Positions 1 through 8,046 of a DNA stretch of 24,695 bases are shown here, piece by piece; position 1 is the stretch's first letter, and every line of letters starts with the position of its first letter. The notes beneath the pieces are model-generated. The model was not told the DNA's origin. It did no database searches and saw only the letters and a list, made by a program, of their open reading frames with translations. The position numbers and the translations under genes are program-made. The DNA comes from Isoetes engelmannii (Eukaryota > Streptophyta > Lycopodiopsida > Isoetales > Isoetaceae), in the NCBI GenBank assembly GCA_011763485.2, contig JAANSK020192210.1, forward strand, positions 1 through 24,695. The letters run 5' to 3'.

Positions 1-108
1 TGTTCCTGTTCATCCCAGGACATGTGTTTGACGAAGGGCCCATTTGATGGTTCGGCCATCCGATGGGGAATTCTCGGCAAAGTATACGATGGGGCATCGT
101 ATATGTAG

Positions 109-948
109 CAGGGAGCGTCACACATTCTCAAGCCAACTTGGTACAGGAATTTGCTAAGATCCAAAAAGCACATATTTCTCAGGAAGAAACAACATGATCT
201 GAACATGCAATTGCTAAAATCTCCAAAAACTTTTCAATGGAATCAAGTAGAACAAGTCCATAAGACATTTCTGAGAGAAGAATTGGGCATCAGGAGCCAA
301 ATACAATATGCTATCATGTTGGCAGCGTCAGGGATGTTCCCGTTGGAAGTAGAATCGCTTTTTCAAACAATCAATTTTGTGAATAGAATAAGCGGGCAAC
401 CTCAAAATCGGGTCTCTCATGTTGCCACGGTAAAATCAGAACAAAATGGCTTGTTACAGGATATGAAAATATGGACAAGCAAATGGGGTGTAACTGAAAT
501 GAATTGGCCTGATAATAAGGAAGATGCCCGTGTTCTAATAGAACAGCAGGCAATAGATCATATGTGGGCAGCCCAAGGCAGTTGGATGCAGCATTACATA
601 ACACATGCAAATCGCATGTTGGAAAACAAAAGTCAGACATATTTGAATGCTAACATACCGAGGTCTCTACGGCATATAATAGCTCGCTACATAATCAGTT
701 CTCACATATTGGCAATAGAGACGGGAAGATGGCATAAAATACCATTAGAAGGCCGACTTTGCAGATTATGTGACATGAAATGCATAGAAGATGAGAACCA
801 TGTATTCACAGTATGCCCGCTATACCAAGATATACGCAGAAAATTCTCTATTTGGACACAGGACTTCTACTCTTTGTTCACATTATCACCCTTAGAATTA
901 GCGACATATTTTAAAGCGGTAGACACACACCGCACATTATCATTGTAA
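109..948 (+). pseudogene. LINE ORF2 C-terminal fragment with zf-RVT-like cluster
   Basis: The frame is open for about 280 codons after the in-frame TAG at 106-108 and ends with TAA at 946-948. No methionine start is expected because this is the tail of a longer polyprotein; the catalytic reverse transcriptase motifs are not in the window. The visible part is basic and helical, with a Cys/His cluster near residues 200-225 of the open stretch. The family match rests on that cluster, the position at the element's 3' end and the adjacent TAAA tail. It would normally act in target-primed reverse transcription, but this copy lacks its catalytic half here. Confidence 0.7.
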
Positions 949-1002
949 TTACTGAGTGTTTCATGCTCCATGGTCTTCAAGGCCCAAAGAGAGCTAGTTA
1001 TT

Positions 1003-1023
1003 AAATAAATAAATAAATAAATA
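1003..1023 (+). repeat. TAAA tail of the LINE
   Basis: Five successive TAAA/AAAT units follow the LINE 3' UTR and mark the junction with the Gypsy-derived sequence that begins at about 1026. Confidence 0.8.
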
Positions 1024-1025
1024 TC

Positions 1026-1702
1026 GACCTCTCTTTGACATCTGGTCATCTTTCGAAAAGTAATGGGCAGGCATAGAGCGCACTAATCAGACTTTGGAAC
1101 AGTATCTGAGGTGTTTCATCAGTTACCAGCAGGATGATTGGGTCGATTGGCTCCCATTAGCTGAGTTTGCCTATAACAACTCAATACATGCTTCGAAGGC
1201 CAGACACCATTTGTTTTGAACTTTGGCAAACACCCCGATGGTCCCTCAATGCCACTGGATATACTCTGTTAATTCCAGTGCCGAGTCTCGACTTGAGAAA
1301 CTCCAAGCTCTTCAATCAGATCTTCAGCATCATCTTCTCCAGAAACAGGAACGCTATCGGCACTATGCAGATCTGCACTGTCAGGAAGCTCATCCTTTTC
1401 ATATTGGTGGCCTTGTCTGGCTCCTGTGTAGGGACCTCCCTACAACACGTTCCTGCAACAAGCTTGACTATCGTCGCCGTGGTTCTTATAGGATCACGGC
1501 TCAGATCAATGATGTTGCATTTCGGCTTGAGCTCCCTCCAGCTGTTCGGCTACACCTAGTCTTTCAGGTTTCAGTACTGAAGCAATACACGCCCCTTTCC
1601 AGATCGAGTTCCTCTGCCGCCTCCACCAGTGGAAATCGATGATCACGAGGAGTTTGAGGTTCGCGAGATTTTAGACTTTAAGTTTCTCCAAACTCGGCCA
1701 AT
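1026..1702 (+). mobile_element. Degenerate Gypsy (Ty3, chromovirus-type) integrase remnant
   Basis: The translation, pieced across frames, reads as the C-terminal half of a Gypsy integrase. First comes the SNGQA...TNQTLEQ segment with the W-x2-W-LP-AEFAYNN block (about 1045-1185). Then comes the coiled basic stretch LEKLQALQSDL (1280-1330) and the DYRRRG...LPPAVRLH...FQVSVLKQY block (1466-1590). Finally there is the start of a chromodomain (EEFEVREILD, about 1650-1680). A two-base insertion near 1074 and at least two more frame changes near 1200-1260 break the frame. Reverse transcriptase, gag and LTRs are absent. The chromodomain is cut off at about 1700, where a tRNA-like sequence starts. 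Confidence 0.85.
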
Positions 1703-1790
1703 ATTGGTCTAGTAATGGGAACCTTGAAAATCCATTGTCCCGAGGTCACGGGTTCAAGTATGACCAACCGATCTTGTGGTAGAGACCTTA
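1703..1790 (+). mobile_element. tRNA-like SINE head (candidate)
   Basis: A Pol III A-box-like sequence TGGTCTAGTAATGG lies at 1705-1718 and a B-box-like GGGTTCAAGTA at 1750-1760, 45 bases apart, as in a tRNA gene. The acceptor stem does not close and the arms pair imperfectly, so this is not a working tRNA. It fits the head of a tRNA-derived SINE that interrupts the Gypsy chromodomain. The 3' end is unclear; an A-rich patch at 1938-1946 might be its tail. No target duplication was identified. Confidence 0.45.
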
Positions 1791-2300
1791 AACCTATCAT
1801 ATGTACTCGATAATCACATGCAAAATAGGTCCTAGCATATCATGCCTAAGTATTGGATTGACTTCCATGTGATATGTAGTATAAAGTGATATAGAATGTA
1901 CTCATGATGTGATAATAAATAGAGTGACATTCTTCAATTAAAAAAGAACACAAAGCATTGTTTTTTGAAAATTTTCCTGTCTACAGGATTAGAAATTAAA
2001 AAATTAAAGATTTGATATTGTGCCACATCATAATTTGCATGATGTGTTGACAGGCTAGGAATGCAAGAGAAGTTGTAACTTGACCAAAAAAAACGTGCTA
2101 CAAAGTAAAAAATAAAATAAGTTTTTCTTTTTTGATATACATACATCCTTCAAGCAAAATAAAGAATGAAGTTTGACGTAGAATTCGATATCGAAGTTTC
2201 TATCTTGTTGGGGGAAGAATACAATGGATTACTATATAAACGAGGTCAATGCGTGCATTAAAAGCGAGGATAAAGAAATGGCATACGAGGGTCAAGTTGA
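1790..2300. other. AT-rich intergenic stretch, no gene recognised
   Basis: All frames are short and there is no domain signal. A TATA-like CTATATAAAC lies at about 2229-2238, upstream of the short repeat-bearing ORF at 2310-2621, but nothing else supports a promoter. The stretch may include the body of the SINE-like element. Confidence 0.4.
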
Positions 2301-2309
2301 GCGGGAGGA

Positions 2310-2621
2310 ATGGCCGGCCACCTCGAGGTAGGACCTCATATGGATTTAGAATTAGGGCAGAAAGTTGAAGCAAACAGAATTCGTAAGAACTTTTATGGAG
2401 TTAGATTTGTCGAAGGTTCAACAGTATTTGTGAAGAGACGCAGCAACCTAGCAACAACGTCCAGGTCTCCTAGGACAGCAACCAATTTTGCATCCATGAG
2501 AAGCAACAACCTAGCAACAACGTCCAAGTCTCCTAGGAGAGCAACCAATTTTGCATCCATTACCAACCAACACAATAATGCATTCCAACATGCCTCGAGT
2601 TCGAACATATTCATAAAATGA
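2310..2621 (+). CDS. Short uncharacterised ORF containing a tandem 21-residue repeat
   Basis: This 103-codon frame starts with ATG at 2310 and ends with TGA. Its middle contains two copies of a 21-residue unit of the form SN-LATTS-SPR-ATNFAS, encoded by the 63-bp DNA repeat at 2444-2560. The protein is basic and Ser/Thr/Asn-rich, with no membrane segment or known domain. The period is a multiple of three, so the frame survives duplication, which can happen by chance. A TATA-like sequence lies about 80 bases upstream. I do not recognise it; it may be a non-coding minisatellite that happens to be open. Confidence 0.2.
   Translation: MAGHLEVGPHMDLELGQKVEANRIRKNFYGVRFVEGSTVFVKRRSNLATTSRSPRTATNFASMRSNNLATTSKSPRRATNFASITNQHNNAFQHASSSNIFIK
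2444..2560. repeat. Two-copy 63-bp tandem repeat
   Basis: The segment starting CAACCTAGCAACAACGTCC at 2444 recurs at 2507. The shared stretch is 54 bases with two mismatches (G/A and C/G), followed by a diverged spacer. Confidence 0.9.
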
Positions 2622-2649
2622 TCATATATAACTTGGACATATGTATACA

Positions 2650-3160
2650 CAATGGTAGCTTAACATAAACGTCCAATCTAGTAGATGTAATGTAGGACCA
2701 AAGCTGGAGGGACAAAGAGTAAATGGTGCCCTCTAAATGGCTGACAAGCTTAGGTTCCACAAAATCAGGCTAGAATGACCGGCACCAGTCTTGGGAGCCC
2801 AATTTGCATGCTTGATTTACCCACTTGGCTTGACATACGCAGAATTTCATATTCAAGTGGAAATCTATTCGGACGTATGTAGGGGTTTTCATGTGATTAT
2901 GAGATGAATGCATGGTTACAAGGTCAAACTAGACGGCAGGGATTAAAAAATGGTGAACAACATGGAGAAGAAGAGTTTTTTTTTCTCTTTTCTTTTGAAT
3001 GTTTGAGGTTGAGTGGGAGGAATTATAGGGATTATATTTGGTGCCGCCTAAAGTCCAAATACCTTTTATTCTCGTGGACATTAAAAATTTTCTTCCTTTT
3101 TTTTCCCCTTTAAATGTTTTAAATGTCCCAGACTTATTTTTTGGGGAGCTGGCCATTTCC
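2650..3160. other. Intergenic stretch upstream of the NIPA gene
   Basis: No coding signal was recognised. The sequence becomes T-rich and pyrimidine-rich from about 2970 to 3120 (runs of T at 2975-2985 and 3095-3108), as is common in plant promoter regions. Confidence 0.4.
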
Positions 3161-3164
3161 ATCT

Positions 3165-3172
3165 TATTTATA
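3165..3172 (+). promoter_or_regulatory. Candidate TATA box of the NIPA gene
   Basis: TATTTATA sits just before a pyrimidine-rich stretch (3209-3235) that would suit a plant transcription start. It lies about 900 bases upstream of the coding start, consistent with an intron in the 5' UTR. The call rests on position and sequence alone. Confidence 0.35.
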
Positions 3173-3199
3173 CCCATTCCAACCACCTAACTAAACATA

Positions 3200-4075
3200 C
3201 CCAAATGCACGTCTCAGATCTCTTTCCCTTCTTATTGGATAGAATCTCAGCCGTTAAAGTTTGGGATTACCGTATACTGGAAGAATCGTTTCGTACAGGC
3301 AAAAGAGATTTTTTTTTCCCGTTCCATTTTAACCGAGGTTTAGAAAGCCTGATTTTCTTCCCAGCTGAATAATCTGGTAGACTGCAGGAGCTGAGAATCG
3401 CGATTGTTTTCCCCTGCCCAGATCTGTTCTAGTGCCCTCAAATGCCTTAAATTTCAGGTATGCATGCCAATTCTACCTTAAGATCTTGAAAACGGGTGCA
3501 CCTATTATTTTCGTGCGATTCGCATCCAGTATTTCATCTTTCTAGTAGTTTGCGTGGAACCCAAGCCTTAGTTGCTTATATTGTAACTGTGGATGTCGTT
3601 TAGATGCAGATCCGGTCTTTGTTTTGTTTGGGATCGCTTTTGAAAGCCTTTGCTGACCAATTCTCTGCTGCCGCATTGCTGCAGGTGCTTGAATTGCACG
3701 TTCGGCAAAGCAGAGATGCAGTTTGTGTTGAGTATTCAGTATTACCCCTGCAGGCGTAACATGTTGAATGTGTTTCTTGATGTTAAGATATGAAGGGTTA
3801 ACATGTCAGCTAAGAAACGTGGACTCTTATCAGCACGCTCTTAGTATTCTCGAGCGCCCATGACCTATGGAATGCACGGCATTATATCTAAACTACAGTT
3901 GTAGTGATTTAGGGTCCGTGAGCTCTTTCACGAGGAAAAGATCTTGCAATGGGGGATATGAGGTACCCCATATAGCAATTCATTATCTTTTGAAGAAAAT
4001 AGAGCAATTGCTCTAAAAAAGAAAAGAATTTTAGCCCTCATAATCTCTGCGAAGCATATTAAACTTCATGAGAAC
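3200..4075 (+). other. Probable 5' UTR and 5' UTR intron of the NIPA gene
   Basis: A plausible 5' splice site AG|GTATGC occurs at 3457/3458, after a 250-base pyrimidine-rich leader. Possible acceptors are TGCTGCAG ending at 3684, CCCTGCAG at about 3754, and sites nearer the ATG. I cannot choose between them. The stretch 3460-4075 is T-rich like an intron and holds no long ORF. Confidence 0.4.
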
Positions 4076-7000
4076 ATGTGGAAGAGAAATATCGAACTTA
4101 GCTCAAGAGGAAATATGTGCTCACCATTCTTCACGGCCAGCTGGTTGCTCATTTATATCATACTTGTTGTTCCAGTATCAGCTGATGAAGATCCTGTAGT
4201 GGCAGTCCCACCTGACAACCACAAGGGCCTTATCTTAGCTCTGTCTTCCAGTCTTTTTATTGGGGCCAGCTTCATTGTAAAAAAGAAAGGGCTTAAACGA
4301 GCTGGTGCTTCTGGTGTTAGGGCAGGTAGGCCTTTCTTATCTTATGATTGAATGGCTGAATGATCTACTATCAAATGTAGGCAGATGGTCATTCTGGTCA
4401 AGGGTGAATATGGAGGGCTGTCTGCTGTATCTTTCACTGTTAGTTAATAGTTAGCATTTCCTTATGTTAATGGACAGTACATTACAAATATCTTGCTTTA
4501 CTAACTGCAGGTGTTGGAGGTTTTTCATATCTGTACGAACCATTATGGTGGGCAGGAATGATTACCAGTGAGTATCCATAACTACAGATAAGCTGTGATT
4601 GGTGAATGATTAATTTCTCATGTAAGCTCACGAACCTTTTTTCTGGCAGTGATTGTTGGCGAGGTGGCAAATTTTGCTGCTTATGCTTTTGCTCCAGCTA
4701 TACTTGTTACACCCTTAGGAGCTCTTAGTATCATTGTGAGGTAGGTACATTCTGTTATATAAAGATTCTGTTCTGTTGAACTGCCACTAAAGTTACCTAT
4801 TTACTAAAGTTACCATAAACATATGCAGTGCTGCATTGGCACATGTTATGCTGAAGGAGAAACTTCATGTTTTGGGGATACTAGGATGTGCACTCTGTGT
4901 TGTGGGCTCAACTACCATTGTTTTACATGCGCCCCAGGAAAGAGAGATTGAATCTGTGAAGGACGTATGGGAGCTTGCTACAGAGCCTGGTGCATTTTTT
5001 TTTAATCAGAATTAGCTTGTCCTTGATGATTAGAAACCTCGGTAGATTGCCTATGTTTGATGTATCTAACCTTCATAGACAGAAGATTATTTGGACTAGT
5101 TATTAGGTATATCTATATGAGCATTATGTTTTGGCATATCTTATTTCCTCTCTTCACCCATTTCACTTATTATCCAAGTTCGCCATGAATATGAGCATTA
5201 TGTTTTGGCATTCCTTATTTTCTTTCTTTGCCCATTTCACTTATAATCGAACACTTGAAACTTGTCTTGACCTCATAATCGAATTTCTTGGGATCAAGGG
5301 TTTACCGTTTTCTACTTTTCTTGCTGGCTATACGAAAGCTTGTGGTGTTTTGTTCCAAGTCCCATGTTTGGCAAATTTGCAGCTTAATGACCTAAATTTC
5401 GATTCACTGAGATGATCCAATAACCCAAATAACTTCTCCAAATCTTAAGCATGTGAATACTTAAAAGGACGTCTTTAGGATAATAGTAACCTGCATGCTG
5501 GAAATTAAGGGGCCAAACTCAAACCTGTTTGAAAGATATATCTGAAGACAATATGATTTCAGCTGAAGAGATGTCAGACTTCTATATTTCTGTTCCAGAG
5601 CTATTTACCAAGTCAACTAGCTTCGGTACAAAAACAGATTTTACCAATGGCTTAAGTCACACTTACTGTATCACATGCTATGGCTTTTGAAGCTGAAATA
5701 TCGAATCTGGACAACCAGTTGTTTCTGTAATGATTGTTCTCCGTACAGTAGTAACTATGTCCTTGTCAAGGTTTTCTGTGTGTCTTACTGGCTTCCTTTG
5801 CTTCTGCATATCATGATTTTTATCAACCACACATTAAAAGTTATAAAGTACCGAATAGTTCCTGCTCTTATAGTATTATGACGAGTTATTATACATAGCC
5901 ATCACAGGTCTCATTCTGTTATTTTTATATGGTTTTAAAACTCATTTTTCAAGGCAGTGCTTAAAACTCGTTTGTTGCATTTGGTAGATACTGTGATTTG
6001 TTCAGGACTAATTCCATAGCTTGTTTCTTCCAGCATTCTTGCTCTATTCGGCCACAGTGATAGCTGTGGTGATGGTACTTATTTTCCACTTTGTACCTCT
6101 CTATGGGAACACACAGATCCTTGTTTACATCGGCATCTGTTCTCTAATGGGATCCCTCTCGGTATTGTCTTTGTACTCTTCATCCAGTAGTGTAATCCTT
6201 TCCTGAATTCATGGTATATGAGTTGGAACTAAAGATATTAGTATGATGTACTCATTTATTCAGGTTATGAGTGCAAAAGCGCTTGGTATTGCTCTAAAGC
6301 TCACTTTTGAAGGAATCAACCAATTGATATATCCGCAGACATGGATTTTTGCAATGGTATTGGCGACTTGTGTTGTTACACAAATGAATTATTTAAATAA
6401 GGTAACAGATGCATTAAGAACTGTTAAGATGCTTTTTTAATGATGGAGGATGATTATGAATGAGTCTTAACTGGAAGTCAGGATTAGTAGTTTTGGAACA
6501 ATAGATATCATTCCATAGTCAGGCTCACACCTTAGAATAAACTTAGCAGATAAATTTAGCAAAGCCCAACAATTCGGCTCAGAACTTTTACATGCACTTG
6601 CGGGACGATTGAGACTAAGATAGTTTTAGAATCAACTGAGGAAAACAATGCGACAGAACATAACTTTTCTTATTTAGTACTTTTTGATTTAGATGGACAT
6701 AAAGAGAGAGCCTTCCTTGTGGAGAACCCCAAAACATTCTTAGTCATGTTGATTTTCTAAAATACCAGTGTGACAAATCTATTATATTGCAGGCGCTTGA
6801 CACTTTCAACACAGCAATTGTATCACCAATATATTATGTCATGTTCACATCACTCACTATTGTGGCAAGCATCATCATGTTCAAGGTTGGTATATACTCA
6901 AGGGGAACAGTCTTTCTTGAATTTCTGTAAAGACTTTTGTGCTTAATGCAGGACTGGGATAGACAAAATCCTGCTCAAATTGTCACTGAGCTATGTGGAT

Positions 7001-7307
7001 TTGTTACAATCTTAGCTGGCACATATCTGTTACATGTTACAAAGGATCATGGGGACAGTCCTCTGGTATCGGCATTGGGTTCATTTAAGAATCCAGGTAC
7101 TGTTTATGCCTGAACTTTATTTGTTGATACTTGTGTGAAATTGTGATCGGTTAACTAATACACTTTCATCTGTCAGCAGCTTACAATGGATTGAAAGTTC
7201 CAGGGATTCCCCTGGTTAAAATTAATAGTATGAAGCATCTTGATGACGAGGAAATGGCAGAGGATGAGATTCCACTGAGACAGCAAGAATCGGATCGAGA
7301 TTCTTAA
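4076..7307 (+). CDS. NIPA-family magnesium transporter, nine coding exons
   Basis: Coding exons: 4076-4325, 4511-4567, 4650-4740, 4829-4989, 6034-6161, 6264-6401, 6793-6885, 6952-7096 and 7180-7307. They join in frame at GT-AG introns into 396 residues. Conserved family blocks appear in order: [116 protein letters not shown] and CGFVTIL-GT. Nine hydrophobic spans fit the usual NIPA fold in the drug/metabolite transporter superfamily; plant members are annotated as membrane Mg2+ transporters. The C-tail is acidic and polar ([10 protein letters not shown]). Unusually, about 50 residues with an extra hydrophobic segment precede the family's normal start near [10 protein letters not shown] second Met (4115) would start at that segment. 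An out-of-frame ATG lies at 4068. Confidence 0.93.
4990..6033 (+). other. NIPA intron 4 (1,044 bases), contains a tandem duplication
   Basis: This is the longest NIPA intron, bounded by CTG|GTGCAT and TTTCTTCCAG|CATTC. A 58-base segment starting ATGAGCATTATG at 5117 is repeated at 5191 (74-base period, several mismatches). Short open frames inside have no domain content. Confidence 0.8.
5117..5249. repeat. Two-copy tandem duplication within NIPA intron 4
   Basis: The copies begin at 5117 and 5191, both with ATGAGCATTATGTTTTGGCA, and end in matching CCCATTTCACTTAT blocks. Divergence is moderate, so the duplication is not recent. Confidence 0.85.
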
Positions 7308-7383
7308 TTTTTACCTCTAAGCCCCAATTTCACCTATCTGCCTCCCACTTCAGGTTCTCCAATTAGGCATGATTGAACCCAGC

Positions 7384-7389
7384 AATAAA
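7384..7389 (+). terminator. Candidate poly(A) signal of NIPA
   Basis: AATAAA lies 77 bases after the NIPA stop codon. Plant poly(A) signals are loose, so the exact cleavage site cannot be told. Confidence 0.4.
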
Positions 7390-7875
7390 AATGGCAGCAT
7401 GCCATTTTAGAATTTTTGATGGCATTTGGGTTCTGAAGTAGACCTTGAGAAGTGAACTTACCTGATATAGGTTTTTGACAATGGTGGATTTGGGGAGACA
7501 ACCGCCAGCAAAGCATAGGTTACTTAAGCAGTATTAAATGGCTACCTGCTTGTATACCCAGAAGATGGGATAACGTATTCTTGCAGAGATGCTGGAAAGA
7601 AGATGTGTGCCCATGCAGTTTATTTAGAAAGCTCTGCAGTGTTACTCTGCTTGAGATTTTACCACGTCATGACATTTTCAACCTTTTGTATTCAACTTGT
7701 TCATACACATTCTTTGTGTTATAGACTTCATATTAAGAAGAAAACAAAGCAACTCATCTTTCAGGCTTCAATATCGATTTTCATGGCATCAAACATGGCC
7801 CTCAAGTGTAGCATATGTCCAGTGCTTTTGGCCAGGAATTCTAATAAAAAGCCAATTGAATGCTATGACTATCTC

Positions 7876-7881
7876 TTTATT
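7876..7881 (-). terminator. Candidate poly(A) signal of the glycosyltransferase
   Basis: TTTATT on the plus strand reads AATAAA on the minus strand, about 165 bases downstream of the TAA of the glycosyltransferase. Confidence 0.4.
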
Positions 7882-8046
7882 CACTGCATGGCTAGTTATA
7901 GTAAAAGGGATTTGGGCGATGTTGAAGTTAAACTTCTGCAGCTTAGAAGAAAGAAGAAAAGAAAAAACAATTTGCAGATTATTATTATTCTTCTCTTAAA
8001 AGTGACAAATATTGGTGCCGGATGTTAAGTGTGATCTTGATGGATG

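Larger units (their letters stand above)
1..1023 (+). mobile_element. 3' end of a LINE (non-LTR) retrotransposon, truncated by the window edge
   Basis: An open frame from about 109 to 948 encodes the C-terminal part of a plant LINE ORF2 protein. Near its end (about 760-825) is a zinc-binding cluster of the zf-RVT type: CRLC, then a second Cys, then H-x4-C in the segment NHVFTVCPLY. Such a cluster is usual at the end of plant LINE polyproteins. The element finishes with a short 3' UTR and a TAAA repeat at about 1003-1022, a typical LINE 3' tail. An in-frame TAG at 106-108 interrupts the upstream frame, so the copy is probably dead. The 5' part lies outside the window. Directly downstream the sequence switches to a Gypsy integrase, suggesting that the LINE inserted into it. 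Confidence 0.8.
7308..8046. other. Convergent 3' region between NIPA and the glycosyltransferase
   Basis: The two genes face each other tail to tail, with 739 bases between their stop codons. AATAAA on the plus strand at 7384-7389 is a candidate poly(A) signal for NIPA. AATAAA on the minus strand (7881-7876), about 165 bases past the other stop, is a candidate for the glycosyltransferase. If both are used the transcripts end without overlap. The plus-strand open frames at 7603-8028 show no domain and are probably chance. Confidence 0.6.

Noticed and set aside
1703-1790. A functional tRNA gene
   Set aside because: A and B boxes are present, but no acceptor stem closes and no sound anticodon arm forms.
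7603-8028. 141-codon plus-strand ORF between the two genes
   Set aside because: It starts in NIPA 3' flanking DNA, overlaps the likely 3' UTR of the convergent gene and shows no domain or sensible composition.
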